Source: Armigeres subalbatus
Taxonomy: Eukaryota; Arthropoda; Insecta; Diptera; Culicidae
Reading direction: 5' to 3'
Assembly (NCBI RefSeq): GCF_024139115.2
Contig: NC_085140.1
Coordinates: 18,437,357-18,501,356 of the forward strand
DNA: 64,000 nucleotides
The position numbers were made by a program, and so were the translations under genes. Below the pieces are notes generated by a model. It saw nothing but the letters and a program-made list of their open reading frames with translations. It had not been told where the DNA came from and made no database searches. Every line of letters starts with the position of its first letter. The first letter of the stretch is position 1. Below, one piece after another: positions 22,091 to 33,169 of this stretch.

Positions 22091-22363
22091 CACCCAACCG
22101 GCGGATGTTAGATTTTCTAACAATTCTGTATAAGAATCTACCAAAACCTGTATAAGAACTGGGCATATGCGAAAATGTTTGATTCTTATACAAGTATTGT
22201 AAAAGAATCTAACAATTTTGTAAGCTTTTCTAACAATATTTGTTTGATAGCTTATATTTTTCGCATAAAAATGTAACAATTTTGCATATGCCCAGTTCTT
22301 ATACAGGTTTTGTTAGATTCTTATACAGAATTGTTAGAAAATCTAACAACCGCCGGTTGGGTG
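22091..22363. mobile_element. TA-flanked palindromic MITE (Tc1/mariner-like)
   Basis: Ends are 'CACCCAACCGGCGG' and 'CCGCCGGTTGGGTG', directly flanked by TA on both sides (22089-22090 and 22364-22365). The arms continue with 'TGTTAGATTTTCTAACAATT' and 'CTGTATAAGAATCTA'. The middle repeats 'GCATATGC' and 'TTCTTATACA' words. The TA duplication and TIR suggest mobilisation by a Tc1/mariner-type transposase. No coding capacity. Confidence 0.85.
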
Positions 22364-22365
22364 TA

Positions 22366-23081
22366 ATCATTGCATTCATTCTTTTTATTCATTAATCTTT
22401 GATGATAATTATATAACTTTTATACATTTGAATATCCCAATTTGATAGCCTTAGAGAAAGATTAATTGATTATTGATCACTAAGCGAAGAATTCAATTTG
22501 ATTATTCAGAATCTTTAATTATTATTTATATCGATTGAAAACCATTAATCATACACATATTGTGTTAATATTTTATCACAATCCGTAATCTTTAATCATA
22601 GTCCAACCGTTTTATTTATCAATCATAATCGTTAATCACTGTTAAAAATTCATTTAATCGTCAATCAAAATCATTAATCATTGTAAAGAATAAAGAAATC
22701 ATTAATCATAGAGTTGAATGATTTATTCATAACATACTTAATCATGCATTGGAAGCTTTATTCATTCACGCTCTAGATTCCTTAGTGGCATACCGCCACT
22801 GTTGATAACGACCCTGCATTCCGTTTAAGAATGCACGGTTCGGGCAGAGAGGAAACTCCGCATGTCCAAATCTGGACATCAGGTACTTATAAAACCTGTC
22901 AGGAACGTTGGATAAAATGGAAATAGTTCTTACAATGCTTTCTCGCGATCCGCATAAAACATTCTAATAGTCAACTTATGCGTTCGTAGCCGAAAATAGT
23001 AATAGAATTTTTTTTATTTTGAGTACCATAATTTGTTAGTTTACACTGAGTATCAGGTCAAGGAAAATTTATTGAGGACCC
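22366..23081. other. AT-rich 'TCATTAATCA' low-complexity DNA; no gene
   Basis: From about 21930 to 22760, around the MITE, words such as TCATTAATCA and AATCATTAATC recur irregularly, giving a low-complexity tract. The remainder up to the AC-rich tract at 23082 has no recognised feature. Confidence 0.5.
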
Positions 23082-23187
23082 TCACACACAACCATACACA
23101 CACACATACTGGGCACTGTTGTCCTTCTGACATCAGCTAGAGTCATGCTGGGCTCTGGCGTGGTGCACCTCTTTTCCCGAGCAACTC

Positions 23188-24230
23188 GTGGGACCAAAAT
23201 GGAAAACCAACTCCTTCGCAAGAGGTGGGTTGTTCAGGTCTCCGCTTAGGTGGCCAGAGGCAATAGTCGGCAGCTCGGTGCGCAGCGCCAGCGTGGGTCA
23301 CATAACCTTCTCCCCGGCTACGCCGGTAGAGGTTATGGACGGCCCATGGCTTGTGAGGGCGATGAACCGCAAACGCGATGGACTTCCGGCCTTCGAGGTG
23401 GCGACGGAACAGCTGGATGCCATCATCGACTTTGCGTCATCGAAGCATAATATCAGTAAGGACCTCAAGGGGAGCTTGCTGAAACTTCGAAAGTCGATGT
23501 CAGACGCCAAGCTGGAGAGGACGATCGGGACGGCCAAGTGCAAAACCGTGAAATTCATGGAGTCGAGGACTATCCAGACTGAGGCCCAAGAAATCGCGGA
23601 CTCGGGAAAGGTCGAATCGACCGAGGGCGTGCCAGCGAAAACGGTGGTTCAAGTATTCGCGGGCACGTCGGGGGAGACACAAAAATGGGGGAGACAGTCT
23701 CCAGGGGCTGAGCTCCCTGGGGGCCGCTCCCAAACGCGGAGGGTTACTACCCCGAACAAGGGTTGTGGGGCTGGGAAGCTGAACCCCAGCCACGTACCCG
23801 AACGGGCGACGAGCTGAAGCAGGGCGTCTCGCAAAAGGGCGCGGCCTACAAGAAGTTGGCAGAGGAAGTCCTAGGCGAGACGGTCAAGGTGAGGGCACTC
23901 ACGACGGAGGTGCATCTAAGGGCCACCGCAGCCGTTCGGCTACGGAAAGGTTCGGTAGGGACGCAGGTAGCATTGGTTCGGCTATCTGCAGCGGACGCCT
24001 CCAAGATAGTCAAGTTAGGGAGCGTCAAGGTGGGATGGTCGGTGTGCCCTGTGGGCATATACGAGCAACCCGAAGTATGCTTCAAGTGCCTGGAACCGGG
24101 CACAGGCAATGGGACTGCAAAGGCCCTGACAGAAGCAAGCTCTGCCGACGCTGCGGATTGGAGGGACATAAGGCACAATGCTGCACGATGCCACGCATGC
24201 GATGCCACCATGCCTAGGAAAGTCCACCCT
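23188..24230 (+). pseudogene. R1 ORF1 (gag-like), broken (copy E)
   Basis: Encodes the remains of the RNA-binding protein of the element. The N-terminal block 'FARGGLFRSP', 'SVRSASVGH', 'DAIIDFASSKHNISKDLK' matches copy D. The frame stops at 23815; the next block ('VSQKGAAYKKLAEEVLGETV', 'VALVRLSAADASKIVKLGS') lies in another frame at 23763-24200. The first CCHC zinc knuckle 'CFKCLEPGTGNG' is damaged: copy D has 'CFKCLEPGHKQWDC'. The last part is lost in the deletion that removed the endonuclease. Confidence 0.8.
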
Positions 24231-24298
24231 ATGAATGGGAGGCCACCGGCTTACTGGTGGACTCAAGCAATCGCTAACCTGCGCTGCCAGGGGCAAGA

Positions 24299-25225
24299 GT
24301 GGCCGACGAGGGAAGAGTAACTGCGGCGGAACTTGCGGGGATTGCACAGTCCCTTAGTGTAGGTAAGGCGTCAGGACCGGATGGTATTCCGAACCTGGCC
24401 ATCAAAGCGGCCATTGCTGAGGCTCCCGAGATGTTCAGATCTGTCACGCAGAAACCCCTGAAGCATAGAAAAGGCAGAGCTTGGTCCTATTGCCAAAGGC
24501 GGGAAAACCACCGGGGATCCGTCGGCATATAGACCAACATTCCTGCTTGATACGGCGGGGAAGGTGCTCGGGAAGTTCATCCTCAATATGTTGTTGATTC
24601 GCACGGAGGGTGCGGATGGTCTATCGAGTAACCAGTTTGGCTTCCGAAAGGGTAAGTCGACCGTAGACGCTATCTTGTCGGTTACCAAATCCGCGGAGAT
24701 AGCTATCCAGCGTAAGAGAAGGGGAGTTCGCTATTGTGCAGTAGTGACTCTCGACGTGAGGAATGCTTTCAATAGTGCCGGTTGGGCAGCTATTGCAGAT
24801 GCGCTCCTGCGTCTTGGAATTCCCGAGTACCTGTACAAGATTCTCGGAAGCTACTTCCAGCCCTACTTCTACTGGTAAACGACACGAAGGCGGAGCGGAA
24901 GTGCGTTGACCTAACCTCAGGGGCTCCGCAAGGTTCCTTACTGGGTCCTGTGTTATGTAACGTCATGTACGACGGTGTCTTGAGGTTGGTAACCCCGGTG
25001 GGCGTGGTAATCGTCGGCTTCGCTGACGACATTACGCTGGAGGTCTACGGCGAATCGATCGAAGAGGTGGAGTTGACTGCAGCCCACTCGATCGCAATTG
25101 TGGAGGAGTGGATGAGTTCCAGGAAGTTAGAACTGGCTCACCACAAGACTGAGGAGCAACAAGCGGTGGTAAGGGCAGGCAACTGCGCGGTCACCTCTGA
25201 ACGCTCCAACTCTTGGCCTCAATAG
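24299..25225 (+). pseudogene. R1 reverse transcriptase, broken (copy E)
   Basis: RT motifs are spread over three frames: 'SVGKASGPDGIPNLAIKAA', 'SSNQFGFRKGKSTVDAI', 'VVTLDVRNAFNSAGW' (motif A), 'GAPQGSLLGPVLCNVMYDG', then the catalytic 'VGFADDITLEV'. Frameshifts fall near 24530-24560 and 24840-24880. Compared with copy D it is more diverged in several positions. The palm-domain Asp residues are still visible but no intact protein can be made. Confidence 0.85.
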
Positions 25226-25916
25226 TCAAATGGCAGCGTGCGTGGGACCGTTCCACTAAGGGTAGATGGACACATAGGTTGATACCGGAGATAGGTATGT
25301 GGGTCAAGAGGCGCCATGGGGAAATCACTTTCCACCTGGCCCAGGTCCTTACAGGCCATGGTTGCTTCAGACAGTATCTACACCGGTTCGGACACTCGGC
25401 CTCGCCCGCCTTGCCGATTCGGTGACGAAGTTGCAGCTGACTTGGAATAGTAGTTCGAAAGGAAGATGGACCTGTCGGCTCATTTCGAACCTGTCGTTGT
25501 GGGTGGACAGAAAACACGGGGAAGTGAACTTCTTCCTGACAAAATTCCTGTCGGGCCATGGATGTTTTCGGAAGTATCTGCACAGATTCGGACACGCAGA
25601 GTCCCCCCTTTGCCCGGCCTGTCCGAACTGCGAGGAGACACTGGAGCACGTATTTTTCGACTGTCCTCGATTCAGGACAGAGCGAAGTGTGCTTTCAGCA
25701 GGCAGCGCTAGTAAAATAAACCCCGAGAACATCGTGCAAGAAATGTGCAAGAATGAGAATACGTGGAACGAAATAGGTAGAGCGGTAACGCAGATCATGA
25801 AATCGCTGCAGCGAAAATGGCGTGAAGACCATAGGGTATCTGGAAGCGATCATAATAGCACGGTCGGTTACGGGGAAGCTTCCGTCGTCGGGGAACTTCC
25901 TGTCGGGGTAGGATAG
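25205..25916 (+). pseudogene. Duplicated/chimeric R1 C-terminal zinc-knuckle region (copy E)
   Basis: Two versions of the same C-terminal block follow each other. The first ('KGRWTHRLIPEIGMWVKRRH', 'HGCFRQYLHRFGHSASP') matches copy D and stops before its zinc knuckle. The second ('KGRWTCRLISNLSLWVDRKH', 'HGCFRKYLHRFGHAESP') then runs through a complete 'CPACPNCEETLEHVFFDC' knuckle to the end at 25916. The second differs enough from D to come from another R1 family. The joint lies in the homologous stretch near 25375-25440, consistent with a template switch or recombination. Confidence 0.75.
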
Positions 25917-26800
25917 ATCCGCCGCCGGGGACTATCTGAGTAAATCGCGATCCATTTGGGAGCTTAATGGCTCAAGAATACAGAAGATTAATTTCGAAGA
26001 GTTTCCGCCGCCAGGGAAGCTTCTAGTCGGAGTAGGCTAGATCCATCGTCGGAGACTAGGCCGAGTAGAACGTGACGCGTTGGTAGAACTGGTTTCGGGT
26101 CGTCGGAGCACCATTGAACCAGACGCTATGCTCCACCCGGAATCTCTGGATCGACTTCGGCACTCGGACTGGTCACTCGCTGAAGTAAGAAAGGCCTCCA
26201 GACCTGCGCCGATCTGGAAAACACCAGAAATGTTAAAAGTGGTAAAAGATATTCAACAAGTCTTACACAGAAGCGAGTCGTCGGTTCCGAGGGAAATTCC
26301 AACGTCGGGGAACTCCCTGTCAGAGTAGGATAGATCTGCCGCCGGGGATCATCCGAGTAGCCCGCGATTTAGCTGGGAGCTAAATGGCTCAACGAAAAAG
26401 TGCAGCAAAATGTCAAGAAAACTATGCTGGGAGCCGGCTCAATGTTAACAAAAGTTCCGTTCGGGAGAGTTTCCGCTACCGGGAAGCTTCTAGTCGGAGT
26501 AGGCTAGATCCACCACCGGGGACTATGCCTAGTAGTTCGTGACGCGTCGAATAACCGGCTTTGGGTAGTCGAAGCGCCAGTGAACCGGACGTTATGCTCC
26601 ACCCGGAATCTCTGGACCATCCAACCGGTTTCCCGTTGAAGTGAGAAAGTGCCTCGGACTATCTAGGTGAGACATTAGTGTTGGACACGCAATACACTTC
26701 CACGGGTCGTCGGTTTTCGGGGAAGCTCTCGCCGCTGGGGGACTATCTGAGTAGGCTGCAAGCACGTCAAGAGCTAAATGGCTCAAAGATGCAGTGGTGC
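25917..26800 (+). repeat. Tandem repeats in the R1 3'UTR, about 415 bp unit
   Basis: 'GCCGCCGGGGA-TAT/CAT-CGAGTA' style words start blocks at about 25918, 26337 and 26732, each followed by 'GGGAGCT(T/A)AATGGCTCAA'. 'GGGAAGCTTCTAGTCGGAGT' occurs at about 26018 and 26491, and 'GCTCCACCCGGAATCTCTGG' at about 26130 and 26595. This gives two full units and a partial third. Shorter internal repeats ('GTCGGGG' words) suggest that each unit itself arose by duplication. Confidence 0.7.
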
Positions 26801-27396
26801 TGAATGGAAGGAAGAGAGACAGTGAGCGTCAAAGATTAAGAGACGCGCAAACCAAATAAAAATGCTTCGATGAGGAAAATGTAGCGAACTAGCTATGCTT
26901 GCTAGAGGCTTAACACGTGAAGTGCATGAGCACAGCCCCCTTCCGAAGTATTGACATCCAGTAAGTCCCGGGGGGAACAGGGCATGTGAAGAGAGGGTAA
27001 CTCAAGTAACCTTCTGTTACTTGGGTGGGTTTAGTGGGTCCTAAACCCCACTCCCTGAGTGATAATTTCAGGTGTCTGTAAGCAGATTTGCCTTCATCCC
27101 TCTATAAAAAAAACACACACACAAGTTAGACGCTTTTTTGTACTTAGGTTACATTCGACGCAGAATCCTGCCTAATTTTTTGATATTGAAAATTGGCCTA
27201 ATCGGCCATTGCGTTCCAGGGCTAAAAATATTGTTGTTTTCTCCTCTCCTCTCCTTGAAGAAAAAAAAAACATTTTCAAAACCAATTTTTTTTTCAAAAA
27301 CTGCTGCATTTAAATGAACGCTAATAAATGTGAATTTATGGAAATAACTGAATCTATTTCTGCAATTTTGACCTCTCTTATGTACTTTTCTTGTGG

Positions 27397-27606
27397 GCTT
27401 CGTGGCCGTGCGGATAGCGACGTCAATCGTCTAGACGCATGGGCTATGTAGCGTGGGTTCGATTCCCGCCCCGGTAAGGAGGAAACTTTTCGTGATCGAA
27501 AAATTCTCCACCGGTCCACTGGGTGTTATGTGTCCTGTCCGTTGTCTAGGTGTTAAGTGTTCAGTCTGTACGACCTCTGGTCGAAGACGGTGTTCCTGTC
27601 TTTTGT
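27397..27606 (+). mobile_element. tRNA-derived SINE, third family
   Basis: The head has 'GTGGCCGTGCGGATAGCG' (A-box region) and 'GGGTTCGATTCCCGCC' (B-box). The body runs 'TCGAAAAATTCTCCACCGG', 'GTTCAGTCTGTACGACCTC', ending near 'TGTCTTTTTTTT', a pol III terminator-like T-run. Body unlike the other SINEs in the window. Confidence 0.75.
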
Positions 27607-27689
27607 CTTTTTTTTCTCATTACATTTCATAATATACAAGAAAGGCACCACCCCCGCTAGATGGATTATTGTGGGTTTTTTTTGCTCAA

Positions 27690-27783
27690 CACGGTTCAGA
27701 AAACCACCGTGAGTATCACCAGGCGGAAAGCTAACAGTCTCGAGACGAGGCTTAACTAACTGGGCCACGAGGACAAGAATTAA
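27690..27783 (-). mobile_element. Possible tRNA-like SINE head, minus strand
   Basis: Read from 27783 on the minus strand, 'TCGTGGCCCAGTTAGTTAAG' resembles an A-box region. The expected B-box position shows only 'GGTGATACTCACGGTGG', a weak match. Possibly a decayed SINE head. Confidence 0.35.
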
Positions 27784-30403
27784 ACATGTTAAGCAAAGCT
27801 GCCTAACTACCGTGTGCTCAGGGTGCATTAAAGTCATCTCAAAGGTTATCTTTCCCATGCTGGATGAACATCACTATCAGCAGACATCAACTCTCCGCTG
27901 GAATCTACATCCACCGAGAGCCAACGATGTTCGGCGAAACGACAACTTTTCTGTTGAGCATTACTCATGTAACCGAACCGTGAACGATATGGCAATGTGC
28001 ATTGTGGATTTTTTATATTTCACAGCGCATTTACGACGACGTGATGCCCGAGCTGAGCCGGTGCCGTACCTACATACGAACGATGAGAATTATGACCCAA
28101 AATGGGGTCCAGATTAGATACGAGGTACTCGTTCGGTGCCTGATCACTGATCGGTGAACAACAACGCTGCTGCAGTGACTTAACCGTTGAATGGATCAAC
28201 GAATTGGTTACAGGGGATGCGAAGGCTGTCTGATGCATGCATTGTTGCAAAAGCTGCAACTGGCAATTATACACTTAGTTTTGGTATTGAATCAGTGAAC
28301 GGTCGAATACTTAGCGTAGCCGAGAAAACGGATTGTCACTGAATTTTCGATATATGGCTGTACCTGCTTGAAGAAACAATAATAGGATCTTCGGTATACC
28401 GTATTTATATATGCCAAAAAAAAACAATCATGTAAATTTATACACCAAGTAGTTCTTTTCGTAATTATTTGATGGTGTTTAGGTCACTGTAAATCACTAT
28501 GTTAGCAATTTGTTGATTGTTGTAGGTAGTCCCACAAACTATTGTAAGAGCCAAATTCATACCAAATTAAAAGTTGTAATAAATTTGCAAAAATTTCCTT
28601 TACTTTAGCGTCTAATGTTCAATGTCATACAGCTTAAAGTTAAGTTTAACGAATACTTTAAGTTGGCTAGATGCTGCTCTACATTTCCATCTCATAAAAA
28701 ACGGAAAGGCCAAATTTTAGTGATTTAGATTTAAGCACAGAGTAATTGAAGCTCAGAGTAAGAATAATATAACATCAATACGATGAATACATCAATCGCG
28801 TTTGAGTGTTTTTGATTTGATTTATGTGAGACGTTTGTCCTTAAATATTCCTAAATACAAATGTGAAATGTAATAAATTTGACATCTGTAAATAACAAGA
28901 GATTTATAGAAAATGTCTTATGACTTTTGTATGCAACATGTGCTAACATTTTACGAATTTGGGGTAAGGTGAACCATAAACAACTGCAAAACGACCAGCA
29001 CATACGTCATGCTTCATGGATGATTAATAATGCCAAAAAGTAGCCATGATTTTAGTGCCACCGAAATGGCCTCGACCCGAGTAGTTATTCGGTTTCTGTT
29101 TTCGCCACTACAGTAAATGTATTTTGACCGTTTTGTTTTGATCCTCACCTTCCGCTGTTCCCCACGGCAACAATGGCAACAAATGCTTACGAAATACCAT
29201 ACCAGAAACCATTCGCCTTGAGTAATTAATAGAATTACTGACATTTCCAGCAAAGGGCAAGATTATGAGATAAGATTTTTTTATACCTAATAAATTTTGA
29301 AGAAACCATTAGAAAGGTCGATAGACCCTGTCCCCGTTAGAAAACTGATCGATCGATGAAAGGGCTGGGTTGACCTTCCCAAGGAGACTAATCATTTGAC
29401 AAGCTCGGGGTAAACTTGACCGTTTCGTTGCTGTCAAGAGTATAGAACCAACAGCGACAAGTGTTTCAAAATACAAAACATCCAAAGTCCAGTCGATGGT
29501 ACGGTGATCCGATAATTAATTTGTATGCAGCGCAAGAGTATTTCATTTCCATAATTTTGTACCGTCGTTACCCTCGATGGATGTCAGTTCCGATAGCATT
29601 TGGGCGCGTGCTATCCGATACCATCAATAGAATACACAACGTTTGAATATTCTAAACGGTGGATCCACAACACATGAGTCCAAGCTTGGTAATGCGAAGC
29701 CGGTTTCCATTTCGTCATGAACGATTAATAAAGATTTATTGACCATCAGCTAAACGCTACCTTGCTAGTTTAACGACGGTCATAGCTGTATTTTCTTCAA
29801 CACTCAATGAGGATTTCATCGGCCTTCAGAATGGGAGACGCGAACCAGTTCTTGTCCGTTGTTTTGGTTCGAGCATCTCCATAAACTGTTTAGCTGATTA
29901 GATTCGGTCATCTTTTAACAATCTTATGAAGGTGTACGCATAGATTATCTAACGTTAATGCAGAGGCGTTCTCTCACATGTGTGTCCTCGGTCCATGACC
30001 AACGAGTATCTAACGGTATTGGAGAACCTGTTTCGAACGATGCTGGCTTTCACTTTCTTTCTGGTTGGAATGTGACTAGTCGATGCATTTGTACGAAGGA
30101 CGAGAAACTGCCTAAGAAGGATGGAACCATTCGTATTTCACAATCACGCTGCTTTATCGATTCGACAGGCGCTCAAGGCTGATTGATCATTTTTCACTTT
30201 CTATTAGTCTGTTGTCATTTATCACATATTAAAGAACACCAACGTACTGGACTATTGAATAAAATATTGCATTCAAACACCATTTATTATACATGTTTAC
30301 CCAATACCACCCATTGACGTCAAAAGGTACGTGAGGAGCTTCAAAGCTAATTTAAATTCTACTCTTGTAGTGACTAGATTGAAACGCACATAGTCGAACA
30401 AGT
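27784..30403. other. No gene recognised
   Basis: About 2.6 kb of AT-rich sequence. Open frames at 27812-28117, 29014-29253, 29461-29646 and 29958-30182 show no domain, signal peptide or conserved motif I recognise, and none has clear splice-site support. Confidence 0.45.
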
Positions 30404-30645
30404 GGGGAAGGAGTCTCCGGATAGCCTTACGAGCAAAGACGTAGGATTGCCAATCCGGAGATGGCGAGTTCGATTCTCGATCTAGTCCAGGAAATTTTTG
30501 GGTGGGAAACATTCTCGAATCTTTAAGTCCATTGGGCTTTTTGCCACACAAGATACATATTGATGCAATGTCAAACATAACGTTCAACTATGACAATGCT
30601 AATAGAACACTAATTCTGTTGGAATGTAGAACCATTAAAGAAGAA
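30404..30645 (+). mobile_element. Feilai-like SINE, diverged copy
   Basis: Head 'TAGCCTTACGAGCAAAG' and 'GAGTTCGATTCTCGA' (B-box), then 'GGGTGGGAAACATTCTCGA', 'CACAAGATACATATTGATGC' and 'GGAATGTAGAACCATTAAAG' before GAA triplets. 'GAACAAGT' at 30396-30403 and 30646-30653 may be the target-site duplication, although the GAA tail makes the 3' edge ambiguous. Confidence 0.8.
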
Positions 30646-31336
30646 GAACAAGTAGTGAGTACACGACAGTTTTTGCTTATTGCCGCAAGTTTCGTAATTC
30701 GGTAAGTAATTCCAACTCATTCCAATCTTTTCCACACGCAAATGGTCTTCAATTTTAAGTGATTGGATTACACTGCAAATATTTTATTATCCGCTTCATA
30801 AGGTTATTACGCTAGTTCATAAGTAAACCAGCACTAACAGACTCGATTCGAGTTATTCTAGCTTCAATTCTCCATTCTAAAGCATGGAACATGAGAAAAG
30901 ACTTCAATTAGCAAGCAACGAACCCTTCTACAAGACTGGTTCTGAACTGGTTGTCCTTCGCTTTGCTCCAACAAGTTCTAAATCTACAGAAATGTTATCG
31001 AGTGCAAATCATTACTTCGTGGATATCATACCAATCACACCGAGAGTTCTATCGGATAAGGTAAATCATCCAATAGTGAGGAAACTGAGTTTATTCCACT
31101 GCACTGTCTATTTCTGTTACTGGCATAATTGTTTGACAAGGTATCTTAAGCAAGGTGCCTAATCTTCAGGATCTTATTTCTTTGTTCTCTACAGATTGTT
31201 TATAATAACATCGTATCCGCTTAACGTGAGCACGACTGGATGATTTGTTTTCATTCCTTCAGCAATTTTGCTTATTATAATCTCCGACAGGATTATAAAA
31301 TTGTTTTTATGAGAAAATCAAGAAGATTTTTTTTTT
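30646..31336. other. No gene recognised
   Basis: A 92-residue frame at 30884-31162 has no motif I recognise. AT-rich flanks. Confidence 0.4.
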
Positions 31337-32220
31337 TGCAATTCCTGGTCTTAATACTTGGTTTACAGTTGGCGTTTGAGTGATAAAACGGCCTACTTTT
31401 CCATACCAATGACATGGGTGCTTTAATGAACATTATGCAACTCAAATGGGTTGCATAAAATCCATTAAAGTACTCATTTGGGTGCTATAATGGAAAACCA
31501 GCATTAGAACATTAGTTACATGACCACATTTAGCTAAATTGGCTTGGGTGAGTGTTCAAATAGTGTGCTCTCTGTGTTTCGTAATAAATGAAATCATTTG
31601 ATGGGCACGACATCAAATTCTCCAAAGGCAGGTTTCTCTATCGCCTTATGGTCTGGAATCTGTTTGTTTTCTGCAGCAACATGATTTTTGGCAAGATTTG
31701 TCATGTTAAGTAAATTAAATTGTACCATTTTGGTACAGATTTATCACATTTAAGCTCATTTTTCGTCATTGCAAAAAATAGCGTGTGCAACTCGTTGAAA
31801 AACTCGATTTTTTCAGCACTCGTAGTATTTATCCAACTCGGCAAGCCTCGTTGGATAAACGTACAACTCGTGCTGAAAAAATCATCTTTTTGCAACTAGT
31901 TGCACAAACTACTATTTTGCAATTCCTGATCATTAAACCTGGTTCCGTCTTTGAGTGATAAAACGGCCAACTTTTCCATACCAACCAAATGAGTGCTTTA
32001 AAGACCATTATGCAACTTAAATGGCTTGCATGGAATCCAATTACAAACCACCATCAGAACAGTTGTTACATGACTACATTTTGCTGAATTAGCTAGGGTA
32101 AGTGTTCAAATAGTATATTCTCTGCGTCGCGTAATAAATGGAATAGTTTAATGGCATCAAAATTTTCCAAATGTTCTTCTATGGCTTCATGGCTTGTAGA
32201 GCTAGGTAATGTAGCACGAT
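31337..32220 (+). repeat. Direct duplication of an about 280-bp unit around a fold-back
   Basis: The units at about 31337-31620 and 31917-32200 share 'GCAATTCCTG', 'GAGTGATAAAACGGCC', 'ACTTTTCCATACCA', 'CATTATGCAACT', 'TTACATGA' and 'GTGTTCAAATAGT' in the same order. They are diverged by substitutions and a few indels. The fold-back at 31770-31912 ends exactly where the second unit begins. Confidence 0.75.
31770..31912. mobile_element. Fold-back element between the duplicated units
   Basis: Arms: 'GTGCAACTCGTTGAAAAACT' and 'TTTTTTCAGCACTCG' on the left, mirrored by 'CGTGCTGAAAAAATCATC' and 'TGCAACTAGTTGCAC' on the right, around 'AACTCGGCAAGCCTCGTT'. Non-coding. Confidence 0.65.
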
Positions 32221-32224
32221 AACA

Positions 32225-33145
32225 TTCATTTAATTTATTTAGTTCAAATCTAAACAGCTAACACTGAATCAACAATTTGACGTCACAATACACGGTTCGA
32301 GTCCGCATCTCTCCATCATCGAATGCGCCCTACGCTCGCCAAGTCGTTTTGCACCTGGTCTGCCCACGCCTCGCTCGCTGTGCTCCACGTCGTCTCGACC
32401 TGCCGGATCGGAGCGAACACCATCTTTGCAGGGTTGCTGTCCGGCATTCTTGCAACATGCCCTGCCCATCGTATCTCCGTCTATCGTAACACTGCTTCCC
32501 AGGCGCGCCATGTCGCGCTCGGTTCCGCCTACAAGCATGTACTTTGTCTTTGACGCATTCACCACCAGTCTAACTTTTGTTGCTTCACGTTTCAGGTGGG
32601 TGTACACCTATGCCACCTTTGCAAATGTTCGGCCGACACTGTTCATGTCATCCACGAAACAAATAAATTGCCTGGATCTGTTGAAAATCGTACCTGATAC
32701 ACCCGGTTTTCCGCATGACACCTTTTAGCGTAATGTTGAGCAACAGGCACGAAAGTCCATCACCTTGTCTTAGTCCCCGGCGCGATTCGAACGAACTGAA
32801 GTGTTCGCCCGAAATCTTCACACTGTTTTGCACACCATCCACCGTTGCTTTGATCAGTCTGATAAGCTTCCCAGGGAAGCTGTTCTCGTCCATGCTGCCT
32901 TGAAATCAATGAACAGATGGTGCATTGGGATCTGATATTCACGGCATTTTTGAAGGATTCGCCGTACAGTAAAGATCTGGTCCGTTATCGAGCGGCCGTC
33001 AATGAAGCCGGCTTGACAACTTCTCACGAACTCATTCACTAATGGTGACAGACGACGGAAGATGATCTGGGATATCACTTTGTAGGCGGCATTAAAGATG
33101 GTGATCGCTCGAAAGTTCTCACACTCCAGCTTGTCGCCTTTCTTG
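32225..33145 (-). mobile_element. RTE copy B, truncated and internally deleted
   Basis: The 3' part of an RTE element like copies A and C. Two internal deletions are evident: about 395 bp missing at 32469/32470 (between 'CTGCCCATCGTA' and 'TCCGTCTATCG'), and about 47 bp at about 32895 after 'CTGTTCTCGTCCAT'. The sequence ends abruptly inside the RT after 'TTGTCGCCTTTCTTG' at 33145, where the 3' end of copy C starts. RT pieces such as 'RRGLRQGDGLSCLLLNI' and 'CQAGFIDGRSITDQIFTV' remain. Dead. Confidence 0.85.
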
Positions 33146-33169
33146 TTCATTCATTTATTTAGTTAACAT

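Larger units (their letters stand above)
23108..27113 (+). mobile_element. R1-clade non-LTR retrotransposon, copy E (deletion derivative)
   Basis: A plus-strand element. It starts just after an AC-rich tract (23082-23107, 'CACACACAACCATACACAC') and ends in an A-run followed by 'CACACACACAAG' (27104-27124). Order: gag-like ORF1, RT, C-terminal zinc-knuckle region, long repeated 3'UTR. The endonuclease is missing: 'CHACDATMPRKVHP' near 24180-24225 joins the ORF1 zinc-knuckle region directly to sequence that lies after the endonuclease in copy D. A second deletion joins 'AIANLRC' to 'QEWPTREE' near 24285-24305. Dead element. Confidence 0.85.
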
